Assembly (NCBI RefSeq): GCF_019175285.1
Contig: NC_056523.1
Coordinates: 188,228,772-188,292,771, forward strand
Reading direction: 5' to 3'
DNA length: 64,000 bases
Source: Sceloporus undulatus
Taxonomy: Eukaryota > Chordata > Lepidosauria > Squamata > Phrynosomatidae
Positions 33,230 through 44,664 of the stretch are shown here, one piece after another. Each line of letters begins with the position of its first letter. The first letter of the stretch is position 1. The notes below the pieces were generated by a model. That model saw nothing but the letters and a program-made list of their open reading frames with translations, was not told the DNA's origin and made no database searches. Made by a program: the position numbers and the translations under genes.

Positions 33230-33451
33230 CTAGCGCCGAAGGTTCCTTGCAGAGATCTCAAGTGTTTCCCAAGGGACTGAAAGGTTGTACCGATGCCCTT
33301 TAGCTTTTGTGATTCTCTCCAACCAGGGCAAATAGTGAGGCAGGCTACTGAAGACATAAGGGCCGGAACAGGCTTCATCAAGCTGCTTAAGACTCCCAGC
33401 TGAAGCATGCCCACCTTTGGGGTCAGGGCAGATCGTGGATCCCACATCACC
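33230..33451 (-). CDS. pseudoprotease domain 2, last exon
   Basis: Opens in phase 0 after CTTATCCAG with GDVGSTIC where proteases have GDSGGPLVC, so the catalytic Ser is Val. It continues DEACSGPYVFSSLPHYLPWL and ERITKAKG, the C-terminal helix of the trypsin fold. The frame then ends at TAG (33230-33232). A donor-like GTGAGTAA follows at 33211-33218. Either the protein ends here, or the stop is a lesion between domains 2 and 3. Confidence 0.7.
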   Translation of the reverse strand, partial: GDVGSTICPDPKGGHASAGSLKQLDEACSGPYVFSSLPHYLPWLERITKAKGHRYNLSVPWETLEISARNLRR

Positions 33452-33827
33452 CTGGATAAGAGAGGAAAAAAGGAATAGAGGGAGAAAAAGGTGGTGAGGC
33501 TGGAAGAGATATATTAACCATCACACTGTTTCAGCAGTACTCTTTTTGTGTGATTACCACGAGATACATTCTGCAAACCATGTCACAAACTAATTTGTAA
33601 ACATGCAACATAAGTATAACATCGTGGCAGTTCTTTTAGGTGACTGCTACTTGTGTGCACATGTTCAGCTGGAGCTGTACAAGGGTGGCAGGAAAAAATG
33701 TGGTCATCCCTTATCCCCTCCCCTAAAATGAAGGTTAGTGGTGGAAATAAGACATTCTGACTTGTATTCAGCTGATGAGCACTGAGATAGAGTAATAGAC
33801 ATGAGCCAATGTCAAGTTTTATCTCAC

Positions 33828-33955
33828 CTTGCCAGACCCCTTCTGCATCCATCTGGGCCTTGATGCAGAAGATGGTATTGGAGACTTCATTGTCTATCTG
33901 GTTGCAGCTGCTAATGTTCAGGATTCTAGGTGATATCTCAAGCACCGTAGGCCCC
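33828..33955 (-). CDS. pseudoprotease domain 2, fourth exon
   Basis: 128 bp between GCTCCAG and GTGAGA. The open frame gives ISPRILNISSCNQ and SNTIFCIKAQMDAEGVWQ, matching the segment before the active-site serine loop. This frame is one base out of step with both neighbouring exons, although the exon length is as expected (125 and 137 bp in the other domains). That points to compensating indels or sequence errors. Confidence 0.65.
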
Positions 33956-34492
33956 CTGGAGCAGGGACAGAACAGTAGGTTAGTACCAGCGGACCTAAAC
34001 TAGGCTGCAGACCACTCCCATCCCCAATGATGTACTCACTGGAGGTCCCATAAGAATACACTGCAAATACACTGTCAAGTAGACTTTGGATAAAGTATTA
34101 CAACTCCCTAAATGCCCCAGCACTATGGCTAATGGGATTGTGGAGTTACAGACTTCCTCAAGTAACTTTTGCAAGCTCTGATAACAGGCAGTGATTATGG
34201 CAGTGAGCAGGGCAAGAAGGTTCAAGAAGTTGTCTAGAGAAGGAAGACTAGAACGTAGATAAAGAAAGCATCTATGTCTTCTGGCGAGTGTATGATGAGT
34301 CTATGGGGACCAGCTCTAGTGCAAGTAAATCTTAAATCCGAAACTCATCTGATAACAAGCCAAATGTTCTGGCTGTAGGTGTGATGCGATCTAACATCAT
34401 GTCACTGAGGCTCACCATAGATTGGGGGAATGTTAAATCCATATTCTTTAACCTTGACTCACAGAACCAGGAACTAACTCTGTCTGACTTAC

Positions 34493-34737
34493 CTTCTAGC
34501 ACGTCCAGCCTGGCAGCCAACAATCTCTGAAATCACCTATCACAGCTGTCTTTTCTGAGATCAACAGGTGCGACAAGGGGCCCAAATTCCAGTGGTTTCT
34601 CCAGTTCAAAAGCCCCGGTTTGTGAGATCTGCTGTTCCAATGCTTTGGGTGTGTCACAGCCTGGCGGATCTGCACTGAGTCTTGGTGTGGAGGTCTACCA
34701 CTCCCGCCTGCACCGTGCCCAAGTTTCCGAATTCTTT
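34493..34737 (-). pseudogene. pseudoprotease domain 2, third exon, frame-broken
   Basis: Acceptor TCCCTGTTCAG and donor GTAAGT bound exactly 245 bp, the same length as the equivalent domain 1 exon. Three different frames carry protease-like pieces in the right order: GTVQAGVVDLHTKTQ, then VQIRQAVTHPKHW, then ELEKPLEFGPLVAPVDL, and finally FRDCWLPGWT (compare CWVTGWG). At least three frame changes are needed, so the exon is dead as given. Confidence 0.65.
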
Positions 34738-34987
34738 CTGAACAGGGAGACAGTGTTTGAAATGGTAAGCTATTATCATGTCGCATAGTTTGTGCCTCAC
34801 AGAGTGGAAAATTGACCTTTAGCCCTTGTTCTACATACCGTTAATGTTTGTTCTGCTCTTTAATCCTAAAAGAATACTAAAGCAGTCACAGCTTGGGCAA
34901 GTTTTACATTACTGTATTTTGTAGTCAGTTCCTTTCCTAACTGGGGTGCTTACAATGTTTTGTACTCAGGGTTGGGCGTTTTTTGTA

Positions 34988-35222
34988 ACTACTTGTAATC
35001 CATATCCATGGATTCTTATATTCATGGATTCACTATTTTAGCTTGACATTTCTAACTATATAAATCCAAAAAGCAAAACTTGATTTTGCCATTTTATATA
35101 AGGGACACCAGTTTACTATGCACTGTATATAATGAGACTTAGCATCCATGAATGTTGTTATCCATGGGTGGATGGGTCCTGGAACCAAACTCCAGCGGAT
35201 ACCAAGGGTCCCCTGTAATTGA
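34988..35222 (-). mobile_element. mariner-like MITE, minus strand
   Basis: Read on the minus strand it begins TACAGGGGACCCTTGGTATC, then TGGAGTTTGGTTCCAGGACC, and ends near ATCCATGGATATGGATTAC. It has the 'CAGTGGACCCTTGGTATCC' type of terminus. Confidence 0.65.
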
Positions 35223-35395
35223 GTTACCTCTGAGACCAGGAAAATATATTTCCTTTTAAAAATATTTAGTTTACAGAATAGTAAGAGGTGTTTATAACTA
35301 GTTCTGAACTTCTAAAACGAATTAGTTACTTTTCCAAGCCCTGAAGCATTTATTATAACACATGGCCAACTAAAATGTGCTGCTTTGCTCCATAT

Positions 35396-35704
35396 CAGGT
35401 TGAGTATCCTTATCCAGAATTCCAAATTGTCCAAAATTCTCCAAAACTGTGGCTGAGATGTGACACCTTGCTTTCTGATGTTCAATTTACACAAACTTAA
35501 TTTCATGCACAAAATTATTAAGATATTTTATATAAAATACCTCCAGGCTATGTGTATAAGTGTATATGAAACATAAATTTTCATGTTTAGAGTTGGATCC
35601 CAGATATCTCCATTATGTACATGCAAATATTCCAAAATCTGAAAATATCTGAAATCCCAAACGCTTCTGGTCCCAAATGTTTAGGATAAGAGATACTCAA
35701 CCTG
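35396..35704. mobile_element. pogo/Tigger-like MITE, complete copy
   Basis: Inverted ends CAGGTTGAGTATCCTTATCC and GGATAAGAGATACTCAACCTG-type right end (35684-35704). The flanks read TAT on each side, consistent with TA-type insertion. The interior is AT-rich with TTTCATGCACAAAATTATTA. Related copies: 38049 plus 41012 (split by insertions) and 41522. Confidence 0.8.
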
Positions 35705-35991
35705 TATCTGTTCAACTTGTAACAAAAGGATTATCACACAGACACTCTAAAGTTTTATGTTCTACCCTACTGTAACTATCCCCCTGACATTCCCACCACC
35801 TGAGGAGCATGAAATACTACTGCTACAAGCATTCTTCATTGGTTGAATATAAATGATCCAGAGATCTTACAAAACCCTTGACACCTAGGACATAAAACAC
35901 AAATTTTGAAAGTCACTTTCCCTAGGGGCTCTGGTGGGCTGACAAGTGATAAACAAGTGTCTTAAATGAATAATTAGCAAACAATAAACAG

Positions 35992-36215
35992 AGCCAACAT
36001 GGCGTAGTGGTTTGAGTGTTGGACTATGATTCTGGGGACCAGGGTTTGTATCCTTGCAAGGCCATGGAAACCTACTGGGTGACCTTGGGCAAGTCACACA
36101 CTCTCAGTCTCAGATGATGGCAATGGCAAACCTCCTCTGAGCAAATCTTGCAAATAAAATCCCCACTTAGGAGGTCCATAAGTCAGAAATGACTTGAAGG
36201 CACACAACAACAAAC
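35992..36215 (+). repeat. SINE (Sauria SINE type), full length
   Basis: GAGCCAACATGGCGTAGTGG head, GACCAGGGTTTGTATCC box B, GGGTGACCTTGGGCAAGTCA body, and the tail GACTTGAAGGCACACAACAA followed by CAA repeats. The best-preserved SINE copy in the window. Confidence 0.9.
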
Positions 36216-36994
36216 AACGAACGCATTTATTTATGTTCCTAGGCTTTCCTATATACATATTTATTCCACAGACACATCAACTTATCAGTTCCCAGAATAT
36301 GAAAATGCCCCGCAAGTGCAGCACAGCCCAATTAATACTGTGCCCGCCACAAGTTCTCTACCTCCCTTGGTTCAACCTAGATATGGTGTTACAGACTACA
36401 TGTGGTGCTGCAGCTTTCATCATCATCACTACCACCACCATCACCATCATCACCTAATGGCCATCTATATCCATCAGTATATGTCAGTCACAGTATCTCT
36501 TATTACTGCTGGAAGTTTTCCTTCCCAAGCTAATACCATCTGTCTCATTTCCCCTACTCTCTACCTCTGATATTTTCAACAAGACAATAGTAAGGAAAGA
36601 AAGAGTGAAAAACTCTCCTTCTGTACCAACTAATAGCCCCCTCCTCAGCTGCTATTCAAAGTGAACAAAGAAAACAAACTGAACTTCAAGTGACATGCTT
36701 AGTTTAGTCCTGTAAGGCATGGTGCTAATATGCTAACCTTGATCTTTCTGGAAATCCCCCTCTCCTGTCAGTGTTAGCCCAGGTTGCATCAGGGTCTATT
36801 CCTGTGTATTCTTACTCCCTTTCCTGCAATGCTGCTACCAATCAATATTTTGGCAGACAGTGGGCACAGTCAATGCTGCACAGGGGTTTCCACTTCAGCC
36901 CATACAGAGTGATTAATACATCTAATACTACAGCTTAATTTTTCAAAGCATAGATCAGTACATCATTGTGCCCAAGCATGGTGCTTGGGGAAAA

Positions 36995-37212
36995 TGTTGT
37001 TGTTGCTGCTGTTGTTATTGTTGCTACTATGTGCCTTCAAGTAATTTCTGACTTATGGTGACCCTAAGGTGAACCTATTATGAGGATTTCTTGGCAAGTT
37101 CCTTCAGAGGGGGGTTTGGCCATCCTCTGAGGAAGAGAGAGAGTGACTTGCCCAGTGGGTTTCCACAGCCAAGACAGGATTCAAACCCTGGTCTCCAGAA
37201 TCCTAGTCCAGA
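36995..37212 (-). repeat. SINE (Sauria SINE type), minus strand
   Basis: The reversed tail TGTTGTTGTTGCTGCTGTTG, TGTGCCTTCAAGTAATTTCT, CTTGGCAAGTTCCTTCAGAG, then GATTCAAACCCTGGTCTCC and the end of the head at CCTAGTCCAGA. Confidence 0.9.
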
Positions 37213-38048
37213 GCCTGTTGGGAAGAACAGAAAAATGTACCAAACAGAATTATCTGGTTTTAGATAGCATTTTTTATTTGTTATGGTGGTAATGAGATTC
37301 AGGATGCTCCCTTATTTCTTGCCCTCATGGGATGGGATGGTTAGTAACAAAAGAACAAAAGGATGCTTAGAGCTGTCAATTCATTTGTATGGTGAGAGAC
37401 AAGATTTAGGAACTAGGTAATTATGCTAGCTATTTGGTTGAAGTACAACTCTCATTGTAGGCCAACTATATGTCCCTATATGGGCAGGAATGACCAAACT
37501 TCATCAGTCCATGCTCTGGAAACCTCCACATTAGACTACTACAAACCACTACAAGTGGGGTTGCTTTTGAAGACAGTTTGTTAAATGTAGCTAGTGTAAT
37601 ATATGTGAGACAAATGGAAGGAAACATATTCTAACATATTCTAGGCTAGCTGCTGACATGTTTTTGGGCCCAACTGAAAGTGGAATGCCTTTCCTGTTGC
37701 AAACTTGTCTTTGCCCTTAATTCAGCATCTGAGGACTTTTCCCAAAGTAACAAAGACAACAACAACAAACCTCAGTGAGAGGCTCAGGATGTGATGATAA
37801 GGGGAAGGACATGTTTGGTTGTGTCCAAGGCTAGATTAAGGTTATTAGGGCCCTGTGGCAAATCCAAAAATAGGCTCCCCCTTTGTTACCTGTGTGAGCC
37901 ATTCTAAGAGGGTTGCACAGAAAATAAATGAATCAATAAAAATACAATATGAAATAGCAACATAAAAATCTTCAGGTGGGAACTCATTTTCAGGCCTGAG
38001 ACTTCAGTGTGAAACTAGCAGCCTCCCCCATGCAGTTTTACTCAATTA

Positions 38049-38261
38049 CAGGTTGAGTTTCCTTGATCCAGAGTTCCAAAACACTTTTTTACTGGGTAGC
38101 TGAGGTAGCGATACCTTTGCTTTCTGGTGGTTCAATGTACTCAAATTTGGTTTCATGCACAAATTTTTTTAAAATATTGTATAAAATTACCTTTAGGCTA
38201 TGTGTTCAAGGTGTGTGTGTGTGTGTGTATGAATCATAAATGAATTTTGTATTTAGACTTA
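38049..38261 (+). mobile_element. pogo/Tigger-like MITE, left half
   Basis: CAGGTTGAGTTTCCTTGATC start, GGTTTCATGCACAAATTTTT interior. It stops where BovB sequence begins; the right half resumes at about 41012. A GT run (38211-38229) lies inside. Confidence 0.75.
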
Positions 38262-40787
38262 GTCTAATCATAGGAGACTGGAATACTAAAGTAGGCAGAA
38301 AAGAAGGCTCAAAAACAGTTGGAAGTTTTGGGTTAGGAACAAAAAACAAACCAGGAGAAAGACTGATAGAGTTCTGTGAAGCCAACAACCTATGTATTGC
38401 AAATACTTGCTTCAGACAATGAGAGTGGAGATGATAGCAATAGCACTAACAGGTACCGCTTATCAGTGAACTAAGCACTACCTAAGCAGTTTACAATGTG
38501 TAAGCTAATTGCCCTCAATAAGCTGGGTACTCATTTTAGTAACCTACGAAAGTATGCAAGGCTGAATGGACCTTGGAGTCTCTGGGATCAAACTCACAAT
38601 CTTGTGGCTGGAGTACAAGCATTTAACCTGTACTTGTGGCTGCACTACAGGCATTTAACCACTGTGCCACCAAGGCTATGGACATGGATATTACCAGATG
38701 ATCAATATAAGAATCAGACAGACTATATAATGGGACTATATAGACTACATAATTGGGAGCAAAAATGGAGAAGCTTTACTCTTGCGGCCAAAACTAGCCC
38801 AGGTGCAGACTATGGTATGAGTCATTAACTACTCATATAAAAAAAAGAGTAAATCTGAAGAAGAAAGCAGAAACAGTCATCATACCAAAATATAATCTGA
38901 ACAACATCTCAGCAGAATTTCATCTTAGGGACATAATAAAGGAAGAATGCAGCAGGATACTTAATGGCCAAAAAGAAAGAGAAGACACAATGGATAACAG
39001 ACGAAACACTTCAAGCAGCTAAGAAGAGAAGGAAAGCAAAGGAAATGAGAGAGAGAGAAATAAAATCAGAACCATGAATGCAACTAGTGTGCAAAGTTTA
39101 AGAGGACTACTATAACACTCAATGCAAAGAAATAGAAGAAAATAACAAAAAAGGAATAACAAGAGATCTCTTCTATAAGATACAGTAAGGGGAATAAAAG
39201 GGAAGTCCAACCAAAGGTCAGAATGCTATATATGACAAGAACAGGAACATACTACAAGACCAAGAATGCTAGATGCAATATACAGAAGAGCTATAAAAAG
39301 AGATGAAAAAATTAATGACAAGTGGAATGAAGAAGCATATGAAGATGGACCCCAAATTCTAGAAAGTGAGGTAAAAGCTGCATTAAGATGAACTGGAAAA
39401 ATAAATAACTAGGAATAGATGATATTCCAAACTAACTGCTACAATTCCCGCCTACAGAACCAACTCTAATATTAACTAAATATGTTAACAAACATGGAAA
39501 ACAAAATGTTGGTCAAGAGACTGAAAATTTTCAATATACATCCCCATCCACAAAAAAGGAGACACAAAAGATTGCAGCAACCAGAGGATCATAGCACTAT
39601 TTTCATACGCAAGCAAAATCATTCTTAAAATACTGCAACACAGAGGTGCAAGTGCGGTTCCGGAAAGGAAGAGGCAATAGAGGCCAAACAGCAAACATAC
39701 GATGGCTAATGGAGCACACCAAGGAATTACAAAATCAAATCAGCATGTGCTTTATAGACTACAGCAAAGCCTTTGATTGTATCAATCACAAAAAGCTAAG
39801 GAATGCTCTCAAAGACATGAGAGTATAACTATACTTGATAGTTCTGATGAGAAAGCTGTACTCAGGACAAGAGACCATTGGAGAAACAGAATGGTTTCCA
39901 ACTGACAAGGGGGTCAGGCAAGGGTGCATATTATCACCATACTTTTCAACTTCTATGCACAAAATATCACAAGAAGAGAAAATGTAGACAAAAGGAGGAG
40001 GAGTGAAGATAGGAGGAAGAACATCAGCAATCCAGTGTATGCGGATGACACAATATTACTAGCAGCAGAACAAGTAGTGAGGAAGGTCAAAGAAGAAAGT
40101 GCATAGGCAGGTTTGCTGCTGAACATAGAGAAAACAAAAATAATAACCACGGAGAATCTACACAAATTCAACTTAGACAATGGAAAATAGTAACAGTTAA
40201 AGATTTTTGGTACTTTGGATCAAACATTGAACAGAACAGAGATTGCAGTTAAGATATAAGGAGAAGACTGGGAAGGGCAGCCACGAAAGAGCTAAAAAAG
40301 ATCCTGAAGAATACAAGTGAGCACTAAAGTTAGAATCATCTAAGCCATAGTATTCCCTGTCACTATATTGGATGTGAGAGATGGGCAGTGAAGAAAGCAG
40401 ATAAAAAGAAAATCAACTCATTTTATGTAGTGCTGGAGAAGAGTGATGAGAATACCATGGCCAGCCAAAAAGACAAGAAGCAGGTCCTAGAGCAGATCAA
40501 GGCTGAAATATCCATAGAATCCAAAACGGTCAAATTCAGGCTGTCACACTCTGGCCATGACATGAGAAGGCATGCATCATTAGAAAATACAATAATGCTG
40601 GAAAGGGTGGAGGGTAGTAGAAAGGGAGGAAGACTGCACACCATATGGCTGAACACATTTAGGGAGTTCACAGACATGAGTCTGCAAAACTTAAGCAGAG
40701 TGATGGAATACAAGGAGTCTTGGAGGTGTCTCGTCCATAGGGTCGCCATGAGTCCAGGCCGATTCAAAGGCAGCTAATAACAACAAA
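38262..40787 (+). mobile_element. RTE-BovB LINE, 5'-truncated and broken
   Basis: Starts inside the endonuclease: IIGDWNTKVG and GERLIEFCEANNLCIANTCF (38262-38420), then ILPDDQYKNQTDYIMG (38690-38740). Reverse transcriptase: GNRGQTANIRWLMEHTKELQ and ISMCFIDYSKAFDCINHKKL (about 39670-39800), and NPVYADDTILLAAEQ (about 40029-40075) with the YADD motif. The C-terminal part has GHDMRRHASLE, GGRLHTIWLNTFREFTD and ESWRCLVHRVAMSP, and the 3' end CAAAGGCAGCTAATAACAAC. Several stops and frame changes break it. BovB supplies the machinery on which Sauria SINEs depend. Confidence 0.9.
38424..38680 (+). repeat. repeat inserted in the BovB endonuclease region
   Basis: BovB coding sequence stops after ANTCFRQ and resumes at about 38681. 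Between lie CACTACCTAAGCAGTTTACA, GTAAGCTAATTGCCCTCAAT and GCATTTAACCACTGTGCCAC, which read like an L2/MIR-type fragment. Confidence 0.5.
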
Positions 40788-40794
40788 CTCATCT

Positions 40795-41011
40795 CCAAAA
40801 CATATCACTATGTATGTTTTCATGGGGGATCCATTCTGATCCCTCATGAAAACGTAGGCTTGCACATATTCAAGCCCCATAGGCTTGAATGGGACACGCC
40901 CCCATGTGCGCAATCCAGGTGCACACACCATTGAAAATAGCGGAGGTCGCCCCTCCGTGGATATTTAAGGTTGCGGATCTGAGATCTGCGAGTTAGGAGG
41001 GGCGACTGTAT
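40795..41011 (-). mobile_element. mariner-like MITE, partial
   Basis: On the minus strand it begins TACAGTCGCCCCTCCTAAC and contains TCGCAGATCTCAGATCCGC. Near 40812-40858 there is a hairpin (TGTTTTCATGGGGGATCC facing GATCCCTCATGAAAACG). It follows the BovB 3' end directly. Confidence 0.6.
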
Positions 41012-41098
41012 ATGCAAATATAGGTCTTCCAAAATCCAAAAGAATCTGAAATCCAGAACACTTCTGGTCCCAAGCATTTCAGATAAAGGACACTCAAA
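41012..41098 (+). mobile_element. pogo/Tigger-like MITE, right half
   Basis: ATGCAAATATAGGTCTTCC, CTGAAATCCAGAACACTTCT, TCCCAAGCATTTCAGATAAA and GGACACTCAA match the right part of the 35396-35704 copy. It completes the left half at 38049-38261. Confidence 0.65.
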
Positions 41099-41521
41099 TT
41101 TAGTAGAACACAATATTTGGACAATATTGGAAACACTGGCCAATTCAAGAAGTGACTGAGACAAAAGAGGAAGTAAGTTAAACCCTTTTCTTTCTATCCT
41201 GGGACCGTAGCCAGTGAGGAGCTCAGAGCAATTGCACCAGTTCAACCATTGATAATCTGGTCCTTGGTGTGACTCTCTCAATATCTGCCTCCCTCCATGA
41301 GGCCCACCTGGCACTGGCATGGTCATCTATTGTGTACCAAGTGAAGAGATTTCTCTGCTTCCAAGTATTTGTTGGGATGGGATTGCCCAGAGTTTGATTT
41401 AGGTCAAGTGATTATACCTATCCATTCTTTCTAGGGTAGGTGAGGGGGAGATGTTTAATGTTGTACTCGGATTTTATTCTTCTGTTGTTATGCCAAAGGA
41501 ACAGTCAACTCTTTCTAGGTA

Positions 41522-41857
41522 CAGGTTGAGTCTACCTTATCCAGAATTACACAATCTGAAACACTCCAAAATCCAAAACCTTTTTTTTATAGATGGCTAA
41601 GACAGTAACACCTTTTGCTTTCGGATGGTTCAGGGTACATAAACTTTGTTTTGTGCACAAAATTATTAAAAACATTATGTACAAAATCACCTACAGACTA
41701 TGTGTATAAAGTGTCCATGAAACATAAATGAATTAATATTTCTCTTATTATATATCTTGGGTCTCATCTCCAGGTTATCTCATTAAGTATACATAAATAT
41801 TCCATAATCCAACACATTTCTGGGCCCATGTATTTCAGATAAGGGAGACTCAACCTG
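41522..41857. mobile_element. pogo/Tigger-like MITE, near-complete copy
   Basis: CAGGTTGAGTCTACCTTATC at the left and AGATAAGGGAGACTCAACCTG-type right end (41837-41857). The interior is as in the 35396 copy. Confidence 0.8.
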
Positions 41858-41874
41858 CACTGTCTGCAGCATCG

Positions 41875-42110
41875 GCAGTTTTCCTATTGCAAGCACAAAT
41901 TCTTCATAGTGTATCTGATATTTCTCTGTGGTACAGGTAGGCAATAGGCGTAAGGGTGATTCACCTTCAAACAAGGCCTTTATGTACCTTCTGGGGTTTT
42001 TTGCTGGGGGTGTGTGGAAGGCTAGAAACTGGAAGTTAATTTCTCTTTTGAACAGGACGGGGTGGTGTGGAATTGCTTCCAAACCTGCAGAAATTGCCTC
42101 CGCCACCCAA
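41875..42110 (-). other. open frame of unclear nature
   Basis: A minus-strand frame of about 78 codons before the Tigger-like insertion reads AEAISAGLEAIPHHPVLF and, further on, LLPTCTTEKYQIHYEEFVLA. Part of it loosely resembles a protease third exon (compare VSQFVPHKGF in domain 1), but no NDIALL-like motif or good splice sites are visible. A better candidate for that exon is at 34493-34737. Confidence 0.25.
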
Positions 42111-42764
42111 TATGAAGATATGGTATGCCTGCCTTAAATCCCCAAACTAACTTTTGAACCATGGGTGGGCAATGGTGTGGATCACAGAGACTTTGGTTTG
42201 TTTGGGGGAGGGGTTGCACCTCTGGGAATCTCTGGGTGTTATGTAACTACAAACACACACACATTAAAAGAACACCCCCCCCAGAAGTGGCCAGAGAACT
42301 ACTGATTTTGAATATATATAATCAGTGCCAAGACAGACTGCAGTCTAATTTCTGGTCTTTAATGCTTCCAGAAATTCACTTTCTTTCTTTCTTTGGCCTG
42401 AAAAAAAGGTGGTTCAAGGAGCCTGGAAAGGCCAAGAGCTGCAAAAACAGCCCGTTGGTAGACTGCATTTGACCACCTTATTTTTGAACACTTCTACAGT
42501 ATTTAGAAAATGAAAAAGAAGTAAGTTACTCACAAAATTGCCGATATAAATTTAAATGATTTGGAAATGGTTTGGAAACTTTTAAATTATTCTAAATTGA
42601 CTTCTGAATTCTGAAGTTACTTTAGATTCTGGGATCATTGGAACCGAGGAAGTAGATTGCAAACAGATTCCAGGCATCAACCTAATGGGGGGCTAAGCAG
42701 CATTATAAGGCAAAGAGACAAAGCACCCAAACCTGAACTGGAAAAAGAAGAATAAGGCACTCAC

Positions 42765-42933
42765 ATAAGGTTGACACAGTTGGCTGTTGTTAAAATCCAC
42801 CAGGGGTTGAGAATGGAGCCAGCACAAAAGTGTTGGATGGACAGCCTGAGAGAAACAATCCAGGGAAACTCACCCATTTCAGCCTGAGAGCAGCTGGGGC
42901 ATTTTGGCACAAATCCAGGCCTCAGCCCACATC
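42765..42933 (-). CDS. pseudoprotease domain 2, second exon
   Basis: 169 bp between TATCTCCCCAG and GTGAGT; it enters in phase 1 and leaves in phase 2. It encodes CGLRPGFVPKCPSCSQAEMG, then EFPWIVSLRLSIQHFCAGSI and LNPWWILTTANC. The order is as in PRSS55-like proteases (EFPWQVSI, FCGGSILN, WWILTAAHC), but the catalytic His is Asn, and the R-IVGG activation site is missing, so zymogen cleavage is not expected. Confidence 0.8.
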
Positions 42934-43156
42934 CTGGGGAGATAGACCAAAACATTACACATGAGATTTGTTTGCTGTCAGATCTCAAATTCTCTGACAG
43001 AAATCTGAAGTCAGGTTATTTAGCACTATTTATTCCATGTCAGGGTGCTAGTGGTGGAATATCTACATTCATGGGGCAGAGAGAAGAGAAATTGGTAATA
43101 TGGGAAGCCTCTTTTGGGAATTAGTTGGGTGGGAAAGGTTTTGGCTGTGTACTCAC

Positions 43157-44186
43157 CAACTTTGCGGTCTATCAGAACTGCCATCTTGCTGAGTTGGTAG
43201 GCATGGGAGTTGCTGTTCCATGCCAATCCCATTTCACACTGTCTCAGTTTCACTTGCACAGGGAGTCCCAAATTGGGAATGATGGGGATCTGTAGTCTGG
43301 GTGGGGCAGCTAATGCTAGCGAAGGACCAGGGGATGGGCTTTCTTCTCCTTTGTTCTTGGGGAACTGGGGACCCGCAACAACAAAACGCACAGGTGCCCC
43401 TTGGTTAACATCAGTGGCAGGCACGGGGGATGCTTTCCTTGGAGTGGTCGCAGGTATTATTATTACATGTGGTGGTCTAAAAGTTGGGGAGGTGGATGGC
43501 CGGCTTGTGGTTGTTACAGTTGTTTCTGTGGTTGTAGAAGATGGTTGTTTTGTGGATGTCTGCTGTGTTGTTGTGGATGTTATAACAGTTGTGGAAGAGA
43601 TGACTGATGATGATTGTTGTGTTGTGGATACTGTAGATGTCTGTTTGGTTGTGGAGGGAACTGTAGATGTTGTCGTTGTAGTCGGACTTGTTGTAGTCGG
43701 ACTTGTCGTTGTAGTTGGATTTGTAGTTTGGGGGACAAATTGTTTTATTGTGGGTGATACATGTGATAATGCATGGAGTGTGGGAGAGGCTAAAAGAATT
43801 ATATTATGGGCTGTTGTGGAAGGCTTTGGTTCTTTTGAGGAATGTACAAGTGTGGTGGGTCTTGCAGTTATGTGCCTAACTAAATACGCTTGCCGAGTTG
43901 GTTTTGCTTGAGAGGTGTCTATGTTAGTTGCCAGAGTTGGTTCTTCTTGGGAAGTGGCTATGTTAGTTGCCAGAGTTGGTTCTGCTTCAGGTGTGGCTGT
44001 ATGTTCAAGCTCCTGATCAAAAGAAGTCTCTAGTGCTCCTTGTTTCTTCAACCACTGTAGGTGAGATAAAAGCTGGGATGCCAGGATAGGAGCTGTACAG
44101 TTGTGCAAGCTCCGTGTCACGATGGCCATTACCTCCCAGTTCTCATTCCTTGGGTTATAACAGATCACAGGACTGCCAATAGGCAC
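43157..44186 (-). CDS. pseudoprotease domain 1 C-terminus plus mucin-like linker, 1030-bp exon
   Basis: Opens in phase 0 after CTGTTATAG and leaves in phase 1 before GTGAGT. The first part completes domain 1: VPIGSPVICYNPRNENWEVM replaces GDSGGPLVC (catalytic Ser is Ile), and LLSHLQWLKK is the C-terminal helix. Then follow about 200 residues rich in Thr, Ser and Pro, including TTTSPTTTSPTTTTTSTVPS and a duplicated EPTLATNI unit (45-bp tandem repeat near 43915-43990). Dense O-glycosylation is expected. The end, QVKLRQCEMGLAWNSNSHAY and LSKMAVLIDRK, leads into domain 2. The exon is open throughout. Confidence 0.8.
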
Positions 44187-44664
44187 CTATAACAGAAGAG
44201 AGAGAACACAAGAATCAGTCAAGGAATGTGATAACTGGGGTAGATCCTGAAACTGTTCTGTTGGTATATCTTTGCTGATGGAAGAGCTATGTATCAGAGA
44301 TGCTCAACTCATATGTATCTGTTATGTCATCTCTTGTGCTCTGCTACTGACAGGGCTTCCACTTTAAGTTTTAAGCTCCACGGATTCTGAGTATAAGGTT
44401 GCTCTGTTAGGGAATGCAAGCTATATCTGCAATAGTGTGAAATTATTCAGAAGGGCTCTTATCACCGAGAAAGCTGGAAACAGACTAAGAGGACCTGCCT
44501 TGCTGCTTTAAACTGTACTTTTTCAGGGATGTCAACGCACATAATTTTCCTCTGAAAATTTAGTGGAGTTCATGGCAATGAGGAATGATAGTACTAGCAA
44601 TTCTGTAAAGATTGTATTGTCTTGTAGTGCAGAGAGGGAACACTTTCTTCATATATAGTTTGTA

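Noticed and set aside
35992-36215. tRNA gene
   Set aside because: The tRNA-like A and B boxes belong to SINE heads; no cloverleaf with intact anticodon arm was seen anywhere in the window.
36316-36570. His-rich frame
   Set aside because: Product of a CAT/CAC simple repeat (36417-36455).
43210-43911. 233-codon Val-rich plus-strand frame
   Set aside because: It is the antisense shadow of the Thr-rich linker exon on the minus strand.
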